Under the pieces are notes generated by a model. It was not told the DNA's origin, did no database searches, and saw only the letters and a list, made by a program, of their open reading frames with translations. 64,000 bases of DNA, taken from positions 124,001-188,000 of the forward strand of contig JAPTJF010000061.1 of assembly GCA_029339195.1 (NCBI GenBank), in the 5' to 3' direction. This DNA comes from Micractinium sp. NFX-FRZ. Lineage: Eukaryota > Chlorophyta > Trebouxiophyceae > Chlorellales > Chlorellaceae. This document shows, in pieces, positions 43,501-54,627 of the stretch (its first letter is position 1; each line of letters begins with the position of its first letter). A program made the translations under genes and the position numbers.

Positions 43501-44543
43501 TGCCACGTGCGCACGACTTCCCCGGGTCCCCCGCTGTTCTCCTGCTTCCCGCTGTCCCCACCACCCCTTGTCCCTGCCCCCTGCGCCCCTGCCCCAGGCG
43601 CTGGCCGACGAGCGTGTGGTGCTGGTTGAGAGCGGGTGGAAGCACACGCTGGCAGTCACCGAGAGCGGCAAATTCTATTCGTGGGGACGCAACGTCAACG
43701 GGCAGGCAAGCACCTTCCTGATGTGTGTTGTGCATGGCCTGCCAACGCCAGCGGGCCTGCCTGCCTGCCTGCCTGCCATACAGCCAGGCGGTCATGCACG
43801 GTAGACCACCCCGCACTTCCTCAGCACACACAGGGATGCCGCACATATGGGTGCTGCTGCCGCTGCTGCTGCTGCTGCCCGCCGCAAATCGACACAACAA
43901 ACGCAATGCTGCCTGCTCCCTGGCCCCCATTGGGGTGCCCTGCAGCTTGGCAACGGGAGCATGCAGGACACCAACACCCCGGTGGAGGTGGCGTCCCTGA
44001 GCCAGGGAGCCATCAACCTGGATGCATTCACCAAGGACGCACGGCCAGGTGGGCACGGCAGTGCCATGCTGGCATGTGCCATGCTGTGCCATGCTGTGGT
44101 ACGTCGTGCTGTGCTGCACCACCGACCTGGGCGCATTCACCCAGGATGCACGGCCGGTTGCAATGCTCCTGCGGGCAGGGGCCGTGCCGTGCCGCGTTTC
44201 CCGCCGCGGGGCGTGCTGTGATATGTGGCATCGCGTGACCTGTGCTGTGCCAGGTGCACGGGTGCGCTGCGCTTCGCTGCGCTGCGCTCCGTTATGCTGC
44301 GCTGTGCTGTGCTGCACCGTGTGTCAAACTCCCAGCCAGCCGATGTGCCCCCCAGCCTCTGTCTGATCAGGCCCCCTCCCCTCCCTCCCTCCCTGTCCCC
44401 CGGGCGCAGCAGTGCTATACAGCGTGGCGCCCAGCGACCGCTACGCTGTGGTCCCCGACAGCGTGCCCGCCGATGGGGATGCAGCACCGCACTCGGCGGT
44501 GCCCCATGCGGCAGTGCCAGAAGCCAAGCGGCAGAAGACGTGA
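40558..44543 (+). CDS. UVR8: UV-B photoreceptor UVR8
   Basis: Ten exons (40558-40630, 40913-41133, 41405-41538, 41876-41951, 42141-42337, 42659-42736, 43023-43206, 43598-43705, 43946-44048, 44410-44543) give 435 residues, close to the 440 of Arabidopsis UVR8. RCC1-type beta-propeller blades repeat the pattern SWGRGEDGQLGHGD / CGAEYSVAV. The UVR8-specific Trp motifs are present in order: CGWRHS, GGWRHT and SGWKHT, the cluster that absorbs UV-B. After the propeller comes the C27-type tail with VAPSDRYAVVPDS, which holds the VP motif that binds COP1, and a basic end (AKRQKT). UV-B converts the dimer to monomers that bind COP1 and change nuclear transcription. The intron after 43705 has a GC donor (GCAAGC). 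Confidence 0.95.
44005..44165 (+). repeat. Copy of the UVR8 exon 9 tail in intron 9
   Basis: The exon 9 end with donor (GCATTCACCAAGGACGCACG, about 44024-44043, then GCCAGGTGG) recurs at about 44121-44160 as GCATTCACCCAGGATGCACG followed by GCCGGTTGC. The copied GT is retained. Spacing is about 107 bases. Confidence 0.85.
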
Positions 44544-45422
44544 TGGCGTGCGGGTGCTAGGCCGTGACATGCGCGGCGCCTGACGTGCGCGCTGGGCCCA
44601 GCATGCTCTGCACGCTGAGCGCTCGGCTCGGCACACGGAGCACTCCTCTGTCAGCCGACTCAGCTGGGAGCACAGAGCGTTACATTGTGCTCCGCTCCCC
44701 CAGCAAACGCAGCGCACACGACCCCTCACGCCCAGCTGCGAGCATGCCTGCCGGACCTGCTTTTGGTGCACTTGACGGCTCCTCCCGACCAGCTCGCGAC
44801 CCCCTTCCTCACCCCGCACTCCCCTCACTACTGCTGCGCCCCCGGCATGCCGCCCTGTCCAACCTGTTCATTCCCCAGTTGTCCACCTGCTACTTGTTTC
44901 CCCCCTAGTATTCCCCTCCCTGTATATGCGCAGTGCTAGCACACGTTGGTATGCAGGAGCAGATTGCAGGCTGCAGGTGGTGCTGTGGAATTGCCGCACT
45001 TTGCCCGGGGGGAAGGCGCGCAGGAATCAACGAATCGTGCATTTTAGGGGTGGTGGGCAGGCAGTGTGGTCGGTGTTGTGTAGTACCGGTGGGGTGGGGC
45101 AAATAGTAGTGGGGGGCAATGCGGGGCTCAAATGGTGACGTGCCAGCAGGGGGGCAGAGCAGCACGGAGCTCTTGCCTGCGGCTGGCGGGGCGGTGTAGC
45201 CCGCGGTGTGGCCTGCATCTAGCACTCGACATGACGTGCATCTAGCAGCTCCCTTGCACGACGGTGGCAGATGCCATGCATCGATCACCTTCAACTTTCC
45301 TCGTCGAGTGTCCAGCTTGCGGCATGGCACTGCAGCTACCGCGCGTGCAGCAGCACCGCGTCACGCCCTTGCTGGGGCGTGGCGGCCTGCAGGCGGCAGG
45401 CGCCTGGCCAAGCGGTGCACGC
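44544..45422. other. Convergent intergenic region, UVR8 / mannanase
   Basis: 3' flanks of two genes. No supported ORF. A minus-strand TGTAA at about 44669-44673 could serve the mannanase transcript, about 750 bases past its stop. Positions 45030-45130 are G-rich and low in C. Confidence 0.35.
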
Positions 45423-48400
45423 CTAGCAGCCGGCGGGGAGGGTGGCGGTCTTTCGGAAGTATGTGTAGCCAAGGCCACAGACGTAGGAGAAGTTGGTTTC
45501 AACCGGAGCCAGCTGGTTTGGTGCAAACACTTCGCCGGCGGTGCAGATCGCCTTGGTGTCCTCCTGCGCATGGGCGGAGGGGCGCACACACGGGGGACGG
45601 AAGCATTGTGAAAGCGTGTCGAGAGAGGGTTTGTGCATGCACAGCGGTCCTCCCGAGGCATGCGGCTGGGGAGGGAGGCAGGAGGGGGCAGGGGAGGTTT
45701 GTATGATGGGAGCAGGGGCGGCGCATGCAGGGGCGGCGCAACTCGTCCCGGTGTCCACCTGCGCAGCATGCATGGCATGGGGAAGGCCTGAGGCCGCAGC
45801 TGGGCTGGCTGGGTGAGCAGACAGCGACGCGTGTTCCAACCAAACATGCAAACCCTCGCAGCATGTAATTGAATGATTGATTTAGTTGGAAGTTTGGACC
45901 CAAGTGAATTATTGAACCCAACATGAAGGCCCCACTCACCACCAGGTTCTCCGTGTTGAAGCACTCCCCCTTCTTCAGCACGCAGTTCTGGGCCACCTCG
46001 TTGTAGAAGAAGGAGGTACACTCTGCGGGGGGGGTGGGGGGGGAGGCAGCGTGGCAAAGTTGATGGGCAAAGGGGTGCGGGAAGGGGTGGGCGGGAGGAA
46101 GGGCAGGGGTGAGGCAAGGGGGGGCGGGCTTGAGGCGGCGCTCATGCCAGCGTGACGAGCAAACCAATGGAGCCCACATGTGCTGCCTTGTGGGCAGCAT
46201 GTGGCCGACGTACCCCCGTTGTGCGCGCTGTCGCAGGCCAAAGCGCACTCCACTGCGGTCATGTTGGCACGCCGGCTCTTGGCCTGCAGCTCGACGGTGG
46301 TGTCAAAGAAGCCTGGGGCGGGGGGAAGGGTGCGGGGGGGAGAAGTAGGGGGCAGAGGTGTTGGGGATCTAGACAGAGGAGTGAGAGGGGTGGGGTGAGT
46401 CGAAGCGCAGGCAGGCGCAGGCGCCAGTGGGGCGGCGGCCCTGCAGGCGGCCCACGCCCAACGCTGGCAGTTTTGCTTGCAAGCGGGTGGGGCAGGCAGG
46501 CGGGGGCGCGTGCGTGTCGTGTGACAAGCTGTGCACGGGTGCCTGCGCACACATGGCAAGCCTTCCCCGCTCGCCGCGACGCCTTTCCACTGCCTCCAGA
46601 TAGAGGCGGCTGCCAGCTCACCGGTGGGGTCGAATCTGTAACCGGGTGCATCCTCCGGGTACGCCACGTAGCTCCGGTCCTGGGTGAAATCAGTGCCGAC
46701 CTTGTTGGAGCGCTGGCGCACGCCGGCCACGGAGATGGTCTGGAACTTGTCAAACACGGCGGCGCGGGCGTCGGCGTCGGGGGCGCAGTTGCCGGCGGTG
46801 CCGTCGCCGGAGTAGGTGAGGAAGCACTTGCAGGTGAAGCTGCCCCGGGTGTTGATGCACGCAGCGTTCTCTGCACGTGGGGTAAAAGCGGGGAGCAGGG
46901 GAGGGGGTGACACAGGTGTGGGGCTGGTGCCAAAGCTTGCACCATGTGCAGCTTCAGGCAGCCCCAGCCAGCCAGTGCCCGCTCACCTCCCGCTGCCGCT
47001 CCCCCTCCCCACCACCTTGCGTCCCCCCACTCCCACGACACCGCCCCGCTTACTGTCGCAGTTGTCGGTGCCACGCACGCACTCGTTGATGTCCAGGCAC
47101 TCGGGGCCCTCGAAGCTGCAACAGGCAGGGCAACACACGTACATGCAGGTGCATCAATGAGCTGGGGTTGAGGGATGAAGAGGCGAGAGTCACCTGCCCT
47201 GGCCCCTCTCCGAGAGCGACCACTCCCCACCGCCACAGCCGCGCTCTTGCGCCTCCCCGCCGCACGCCGCAGGGCAGCACCCAATGTGTGGCTGCAAAGG
47301 TTGCCCTGCCCCCCCCTCACAACCCCACGCCTCCCACCCCCGCTGCCCAACAGTATAACATGTTAACGCCGCCCTGCTCTTGCCCCTGGCCCTGTCCCCC
47401 ACCCCCAACAGTATAACATTATCACACCACCCTGCTCTTGCCCCTGCCCCTGCCCCCAGCTCACCCCGGAGGGCAGCTGGGGTTGGTGAAAAAGACGGGG
47501 CGCAGCAGCGGGTTGCCGGCAGGGCAGGTCTGGGTGCGCTCCAGCGCTGCCGTGCCGACGGACAGGCCCTCGATTTGGGCATAGGCGGGGGTGCCGGGCA
47601 GGATGCCGTAGCGGCCGGCTGAGTCACCCAGGAACCAAGCCGCCGTGGTGTCCTGCATGCATGTGTGAGTGGGATGCCACGTGGCGCAGAGCATGGTAAG
47701 AAGGGGGCACAGGCCGGCGGGGGCCGGCAGGAAGAAAGGCCGGGCAGTGTCCCGCAGGGTGAGAGGCAACCATGCAAGCTTGTTTCGCACTACAGGCCGC
47801 TGGCATGGGTGCCACCCCCCTGCCCCTGCACCGGCCGACACGCTTGGTGGCGTATGCCCGCTGCGGTCCCACAGGCGCACAGCAACACCAGGCATGCCCT
47901 CACGGCATGCCCTCGCGGCAAGCTTGAGGGCAAGCTTAAGCAGGCTCACCTCGATCCATCCCTGCCAGTACAGGGCACCCTTGAGGCCTCCCTTGGCTGG
48001 GCGGTCGGCAGCGATGGTGTCCAGCGCCTTGCTCACAATCTTTTGGAAGAAGGGCGCACGCTCGGGGGTGGGCTGCACAACAACCAGAGGGCCGCCGCGT
48101 GCCAAGGCGTTGGTGGCGGGTGCAGCAAACGCTGGACACACAACACTAGCACGCGCCGCTCTCTCTCACCCGGCCCTGCGGATTTTAAACGCCAGCTGCC
48201 ACCCCGCCACATTGCCAAGCACGCTTTAATGCTGCCAGCCCCGTTAGGGGACCCACCCACGCTGGCGCTGCAAGCAGAGCCTCTTCAAGGCAAGCTGGGG
48301 TACAGCCAGCCCAGCCCACGCACCGCCATGCCAAACTCCTTGATGATTGCCGGCTTCATCAGAGGATCCTTGGCATCTGTGGAGTGCTGCTCGATCCACC

Positions 48401-51400
48401 CGTTCAGCCTGCAACATGAGAGGGATGGATGTCGGCGATGGAGAGGATGCGCTCGCCTCCAAAACAGGATCATGTCTTGTCTTGTTGCCATGGATCCAGC
48501 TGTTCGGCCTGCTTGCAGTCAAGTGCCCCCCAGCCTCCCTGGGTGGCCCCCCGGCTCCCTGCCCTCCCCTCCCCTCACCATGGCTCCCGCTCCTCAGGCA
48601 CGGAGACATATTTGTCGGGATACACGTTGAACTCTGAAGTGTGGGCAGGGGCAGGGGTGAGCAGGGGAAGGGGGCGTGAAGAGGGGGCAGGAGAGGGGAG
48701 GCGGTTGGCAGGGGAGGGAGCACGAATGGGGGCTAGTGCGGCCCCCCAGTGAGCAGGGACTCGCCCATTCCACTCTGATGCAAACAGGCGCCGACTCTGC
48801 ACCTGTCCCGTTCCTGAATAAGAACAGCTGCCCTGAATCATCAGCAGCATCCCCCAAGCCTGCTATCTCGCCGCATACACACCTCCAAAGTCAATGTTCT
48901 TGATGCTGTTGACATCAACCCAGTCGCTGCCATAATTGAGGACATCATCGAATGGATTGGTTTTCTCGCCTGCGGGGGCGGGCAGCAGGGTGGGAGTTCA
49001 GAGGCTACAGCCGGACGGTGAGCTGTACTCGCCGGGCGGCGGCCCACACCACACAGAGCTGTGAAGGCAGGCACGGAGCAGGCAACTACTCTGCAGCTGT
49101 GAAGAGCGCAAGTGCGAGCTGTGAAGGCAGGCATGGAGCAGGCAGATGCGTCACAGGCAGGGCGCAGGCACTGGCAGGCAGAGGCGTCGTTCTCCGGTTG
49201 GGATGCGCACAACTGGGGAGCTGTGAAGGAAGGCACAGAGGCAGCACAGCGAGGCACTCACCAGGGATGTACAGGTACCAGCCCTCCAGGCCGACAGTGA
49301 TCAGGTGCTTGCTGCGGGGCGGGGGGAAGGTGGGGTGGGGGCAGTGGGGGCAATGGGGGTGTGTGGGGCGTGAAGCAATGCCGGTGGGCAGAAGGTGGCG
49401 CTTGCACCTACACGCCTGACACACGATCAGCGTTGCTATGCATGAACCATGTGCCGCCACCACCACCACCACCACCACACAACCACCCTGCCCCATGACA
49501 GCCCATGACCCGCAACCCACAACGCAAGCGCCACTACCACTCTTTCCCGTACTCTCATAACCAGCAGTGCCCTCCGCTGCTACCTGTCCAGGGAGCGCAC
49601 GTAGCCGGCCACCTCCTCCGCATCGGGCAGCAACAGGCCAGCCCCACCACCACCTCTTCTTTTGTTCCCACTCTGAACAGCGCTGCCCAAACACACCTGT
49701 CCAGGGAGCGCACGTGGTCGGCAATCTCCTCCACAAAGTCGCCGATCAGGCTCTCCCGGGTGTCCTTGTTCACGCAGACCGCCTGGTCGGTGCAGCGGGG
49801 CTCGTTCATAATGTCCCAACCCCTGCAGGTGAATGGGTGGCATCAACAGAGAGGGCAGGCAACAAAGGGTGCTTGCGTAAAGCTGTAAAGACTAGACTAG
49901 ACTAGAGAGGGCAGGGTGGCCTGAAGCAAAGAATGGAACACAGGGGCGCCGCCGTTGTACTTCCGCGCTACATCACCGGGCATGAGTGTACTGCCCCTGC
50001 ACTGCCTTCCCTCACCAGATGGTTGGGCCGTGCTTGTATGCACGCGGCATGTGTACTGCCCCACACACGAGTGTACTGCACTGGCCTGATGTGCCAACCC
50101 CTGCACTGCTCCCCCCCTCACCAGATGGTTGGGTCGTCCTTGTACACGCGCCCGTTGATGCTGTTCACCCGGTTGATCAGGGTGGCGATGTAGTCCTTAA
50201 AGTACTGCAGGCGGCAGGGGTGGCGAACATCCGTTGAGGCGGGCAGGGCATACAAGAGCATCACCCAGGGTTGAACTATAAATCCTTGAAGTACTGCAGG
50301 CAGGACAGATGGTGTGACTGCCTGAGGGCGGTCCGGCACTTCAGGGTTGGCAGGAAGGGGCCGGTGTGTTTATGGTATCATTGCAGCAGGACGGTCAAGT
50401 AATTCAAAATATGCATTCTTAGGAAGTGCTCGGCAGCTCCCAGGGCCCTCACTCCCTCTGATCCCAGCACCGTTAGCCCTGCCTACCTTCTTGGCGGTGG
50501 GGTTGGTGTAGAACTGTGACTTGACTTGATCGCACGTGGGGGTGGGGTTGTTGCACGCTGTGGGCACGCCGGCGAAACTGCGGCAGCGCGGGGGGGACAG
50601 GCAGGCAAAGGAGGGAGGGGAGCGGTGCCGTCAAAGCAGTGCTAATGGAAAGGGGAGGCCATGGCGGGAGGAGAGGCGAGGGGGGCTGGGAGGGGACCAG
50701 GAGAGGAGCGGGCATGCCGGGTATCTGCAGACATGCAGGTGTGCCACGGCAGGGCAGGTGTGCGCAGGAAGCGGCCGCTGGGGAGGCACTCGAGAACCTC
50801 CTTCACGCCCATGCCCCCGCCCGCCCAGGGAAAACAGACCTGCCAAGCAGCAGCGCCTGTGCCCCCGCCCCTGACCTAGCCCCACCCCCGCTGGATTGCC
50901 CGCTGCCCCCTCCCGCCCCCCTCCCAGCCCCCAAAATGCGGCTCTGTGCCCTCGCCCCTGACCTGGCCCCCAGCCCTGCACCAAGGACTGGCTGCTGTTG
51001 CCCCTCACACGCCCGGCTGCAACTCCCCAGTCAGGATACACGAACTCAGGGAAAGGCATTCAGGGAGAGGCAGTACTGCAGCCCTCCTCACCCCAGGTAC
51101 TGCAGCGGGCCGCCTGCGCTGTCCCGGAAGTAATCTGTGAGCACGGGCAGCACGCGGATGCCGCGCTTCTGGCATTCGGACAGGATGTAGTCCATGCCCT
51201 GCAGAGGGGGTCGGGACATGTTGGAGAAGAATGGGGTGGCTTTGGTGAAACCGGAGCGCTTACGGGCACTGAAGGCAGGGTGCAGCCCAGAGAGGAGAGG
51301 TTGGGAAGAGCAGGAAGCAGAGCGGGGCTTTTTCTGGGTTTCAAGGAGGCGCTTCTGGCACTCAAGACAGGATGTAGTCCAAGCCCTGCGCACAGCTCAG

Positions 51401-51584
51401 CAGAAAATGTGAGCACTTGTGTGAGAGCTTGCCGGGCACCACATCAGGCAGGCAGGCAGGCAGAGGGTGGGGACAGTTGCGAGCGTGTGTGTGAGAGCTT
51501 GCCGGGCACCACATCAGGCAGGCATGCAGGCAGAGGGCGGGGACAGTTGCGAGCATTTGTTTGCGAGCTCGTCGGGGATCACAT

Positions 51585-51616
<32 letters not shown>

Positions 51617-54600
51617 CACATGTTCCTGCAGGCACCGGTCGGTGCGCTGAAGGGCGGCTGGCCGGCTCTGCAGCCGCAGCACACATGCCCGCGCACACGT
51701 GTGCAGATGCGCGCCGCGGGCGAGCACGTGTGCGGGTGAGCGCCACGGGTGTTACACAAGTGCATGTGTGAGCACAACGCGCGCATACCAAGTGCATGGG
51801 TGACACCCACCCTCCCACCTGCAGGATTGCCTCCTTGGCCACCGGCGCGTCCCCAGGCTTTGGCTGACTCAGCACAGAGTACCTGCACAAGGCACAAGGG
51901 AGGGTCAAGTGGGAGCATTGCTTGGTTGACTCCCCCCCCCCCCCCCCCGCCGTGTGGCCGAGGGCATTCCACTTATGCCCTCCACTCAACGCCCCTGCCT
52001 GCATGCTTGCTTGCATGCTCGCTTTTGCTTGCTTTTGCTTTTGTGAGGACCGCAGTCTGACTTCTTCATCAGCCTTGCTTGACTGTTGACCCATCCGACA
52101 GGCCCCCTGTGCTCAAGCGGCGGCACAACACTCACTGTTGGTCGACAGCAAAGAAGTTGACACGCAGCAGGTCCAGACCGGCAGCCTTGGCCTGGTCCAA
52201 CCTGCGGCGGGCACAGGGTGGGAGCGGGGGGACGTTCAACGCGTTGTATGGGTGGGAAGGAAGTGGGGCCCAGCAGTGGGAAGCAGCTGACGGCAGGGCC
52301 AGCCGGGGTGCCCTGGCCTGGGTCCCCGCTACTGCACACGCCAGTCAGGCGGCAGCGGGCTGGGCATGCTGTCTGTCGGGCAGCCAGTGGGTCAGCCTGC
52401 ACCCCCCATTTCAGGACGCCATGCATCCTACATCCTTCCCCCGCAAAAGTACATGCCAGCCACAGCCACTCACAGTCCTCCAAGCTGTCCAAAGAACAAC
52501 GGAAGACATGCAAGGCACTTACAGGGCGCGGACGGTTTGCGGGCCGGTGAGGAAGGGCTCGGTGAGCTGCGCATCAAACAGGATGGGCGCACCGGCAGCC
52601 GCCTCCACAAACTCAAACCTGCACAGGAGGGGGAAAAAACCTTCTTCTTAGCTAAAGTGGTGAATCTTCTGAGCTAGGGTGGTGAGTGAGGAGAGGAAGG
52701 GGGGCGGGGTTCAGGGCTGTGTTTAAAAGGGCCAGGCTGGAGTGTGCACAATAAGGGTGGGTGGTGGTGGGCGGGACCGGTACAAAGACAAGGGTGGGAC
52801 TGGCGGGGCGCGGTGAGGGTGAGGGTGGGGGGTGCGGCACACAGAGCTGAGCAGGGCAGGGCAGGGCACGGTGCAGCGTGTGGCAGGCATTGGTTGGCAG
52901 TCGGCTGTGTGTGTGTGTGTAGGCAGTGTGGCAGGTGTTGGTTGGGTGGAGAAGACTCGGGCGGAGCAGGGGAGGTGATCCACACGTATAAAATCACCCA
53001 CAGCCGCCGCTTGTCACCCTCACTTGTTGAAGCCGGCGGGGAAGAGGACCCTGCAGTCGCGTCCGGTCTGGTCGGCGCCGACGATGAAGTTGCCCTCAGA
53101 CACCTGTGTGCAAAGAGGAGGACAGGGCGACGGGGGGAGGGGGGGAAAGAGCCGGGCGGAGCATGCAGATAAGAATAAACGCTCCACACTCAATAGACCC
53201 GCGTAATCCAGGAGCACTGACTGGCCGGTACGCAGCGGCCCCAGCAAAGCTCTGGACATGCATGCTGTGCCGGCTCGCCGTGCCCCAGCACAGCACAGCA
53301 TGGACAGCGTGCGTGCTTGCCTGCACAAAGTACTCGGGCACGGGTGGGGGCTGGGTGGGCGGGGGCGGGGGCGGGCGCGCCCGGGCCTTGTCCAGGTGCT
53401 TGGCGAGCTTGAGGAAGGCGGCCATCTCTGTCTCGAGCAGAAGGAAAGAAGGGAAGGAAGGGAAGACAGAGCGAGTTTGAGTTTGGGCAAGGAAGAAGAA
53501 AGATGGGATGAAGGGGAGGCAAGACAGAGAGTGAGAGTGGGGGAGTGCGTGGGTGTGAGAGCGCCCATGTGCTTGGCCAGCCTCAGGAAGGCGGCCATCT
53601 CTGGGCACGGGGAGAAAGGAAGAAGGGAAGGAAGGGAAGACAGAGCAAGTGCGGAGTGAGCGCATAGGTGGAGCGTAACTGCCGATGCAAAAGGCAGGCA
53701 GGGAGGGAGGCGAGCAGTGGGCTGTTTGCACGGGCGCAGGCTGACACCTGGGGTGGGCGGCAGGCATCATGCAGGCAGGCAGCCGACACTCCACACCACA
53801 TGAAGCAGCACATACACACCACCAGCAGCACACTCACGCAGTGCCAGCACGGCGTAGGGGTGCTGCTGCACGATGGGCATGCTGCCGGCGCCAGCAGACA
53901 CCGGGCCCTGATAGATGTAACGGTAAGGGCTGGCCTGCGGGGCGGGTTGCAATGAAACGACGGACATTGAGCCGGATTTTCTGGCAAGGGTTGGGAATCC
54001 TAGGCGCCTCATGAAGCGTGGGGCAGGATGATGTGTAGAGAGTGGTCACGCTCAGGCGGTCATCGGTCACGCGGGGGCGGCGTGCTGCAGCGGTGTGGGT
54101 AGCTGGGCGGGCACAAGCGGGCCCTGGCTGGCGGGCTGACCCGCCCACCGCGCGAGTGCACATCACTGCACATCAACTCCGCCTCCCCGGGCACCCACCT
54201 CCTCCTTGCCCTCCTTCACCACAAGGCCGTCAGCGGGGCGAGCAATCTTGTCATGCTTCTGGACGATGCCGTTCGGGTTGCTAGAGACGGCGGTGCCTGT
54301 GCCGCCCATCAACTTGGCAATGTCCACTGCCCACTGAGGCAGCGCCTCCTGCTGCAGCACACGATCAATGATTCAAGATGCCGTTACGGGCTGGTTGTGC
54401 GGATGGGGCGGCAACTGGCAAAGGCTGGGTGCGGCGGGCGGAGGGGGGCGGCGGCATTGGGCGGCACTCCCGAGGGTGGCGCTCCCGCCCCGCTGGTGGC
54501 CCAGTGGTCAGAACCCGCCCAGGCACGCCTTCAATGCTGCGAAGCACGCAGGTGGACGCCTCACCTGTGCCTGCGCGCCCAAGGCCACAGCCAGGCAGAG

Positions 54601-54627
54601 GCAGAGCAACCACACTCGCCGTCCCAT
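45423..54627 (-). CDS. Secreted GH5 mannan endo-1,4-beta-mannosidase with EGF-like and PAN/apple domains
   Basis: Twenty-three exons, about 784 residues: 54627-54565, 54351-54199, 53934-53838, 53427-53321, 53103-53024, 52618-52523, 52201-52136, 51882-51819, 51198-51092, 50577-50487, 50204-50122, 49822-49697, 49311-49262, 48969-48883, 48633-48579, 48408-48324, 48072-47950, 47652-47465, 47115-47054, 46870-46622, 46312-46214, 46022-45940, 45563-45423. A signal peptide (MGRRVWLLCLCLAVALGAQA) starts it. The plant-type GH5 barrel runs from about residue 140, with acid/base Glu in MNEPRC (near 343) and nucleophile Glu in KEFG (near 467). A calcium-binding EGF-like domain follows (CLDINECVRGTDNC, GSFTCKC), then a PAN/apple-like Cys domain (VECALACD, CTSFFYN, NCVLKKGEC). 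It should cut beta-mannan or glucomannan outside the cell, perhaps in wall remodelling. The exon 4 donor is GC. Confidence 0.9.
49059..49245. repeat. AGCTGTGAAGGCAGGCA repeats in a mannanase intron
   Basis: A unit beginning AGCTGTGAAGGCAGGCA and continuing GGAGCAGGCA occurs at about 49060 and 49117, with partial copies at about 49096 and 49219. All lie between the exons at 48969 and 49262. Confidence 0.75.
49456..49482. repeat. CAC trinucleotide run
   Basis: About seven tandem CAC units in a mannanase intron. Confidence 0.9.
49580..49740 (-). repeat. Copy of the mannanase exon 12 donor edge
   Basis: The real exon end reads EEIADHVRSLD with donor at 49697/49696; 113 bases further into the intron a copy reads EEVAGYVRSLD and keeps a GT donor (49584/49583). 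Both share CTGTCCAGGGAGCGCACGT on the plus strand. Confidence 0.88.
50000..50302 (-). repeat. Mannanase exon 11 flanked by copies of both its edges
   Basis: The donor edge (CCTCACCAGATGGTTGGG on the plus strand, 50117-50134) is repeated at about 50013-50030, with similar CTTGTA...CACGCG sequence beyond it. The acceptor edge (CTTAAAGTACTGCAGG, about 50196-50211) is repeated at about 50285-50300 as CTTGAAGTACTGCAGG. The exon thus carries a decoy on each side. Confidence 0.85.
51160..51392 (-). repeat. Two or three copies of the mannanase exon 9 start
   Basis: The real exon start (GMDYILSECQKRG, from 51198) is copied at 51385, reading GLDYILS with a CAG acceptor, then stopping. A more decayed intermediate copy lies at about 51258-51292. 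Spacing is about 95 bases, so the unit looks triplicated. Confidence 0.8.
51412..51615. repeat. Tandem minisatellite, unit about 65-75 bases, nearly three copies
   Basis: A unit containing GCACCACATCAGGCAGGCA and GGGGACAGTTGCGAGC is repeated with few changes from about 51415 to 51600 and ends in a GCAG tetranucleotide run (about 51586-51618). It lies in the mannanase intron between exons 8 and 9. Confidence 0.88.
53400..53660 (-). repeat. Copy of the mannanase exon 4 start with upstream intron
   Basis: The acceptor and first codons of exon 4 (MAAFLKLAKHLD, from 53427) recur about 173 bases upstream in the transcript at 53600, reading MAAFLRLAKHMG with the CAG/AGATGG junction intact. The AAGGAAGGGAAGACAGAGC purine tract next to it is duplicated too. 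Confidence 0.9.

Noticed and set aside
43364..44317. 317-codon minus-strand open frame antisense to UVR8
   Set aside because: Overlaps authentic UVR8 exons with propeller motifs and shows only low-complexity His/Cys/Arg-rich sequence.
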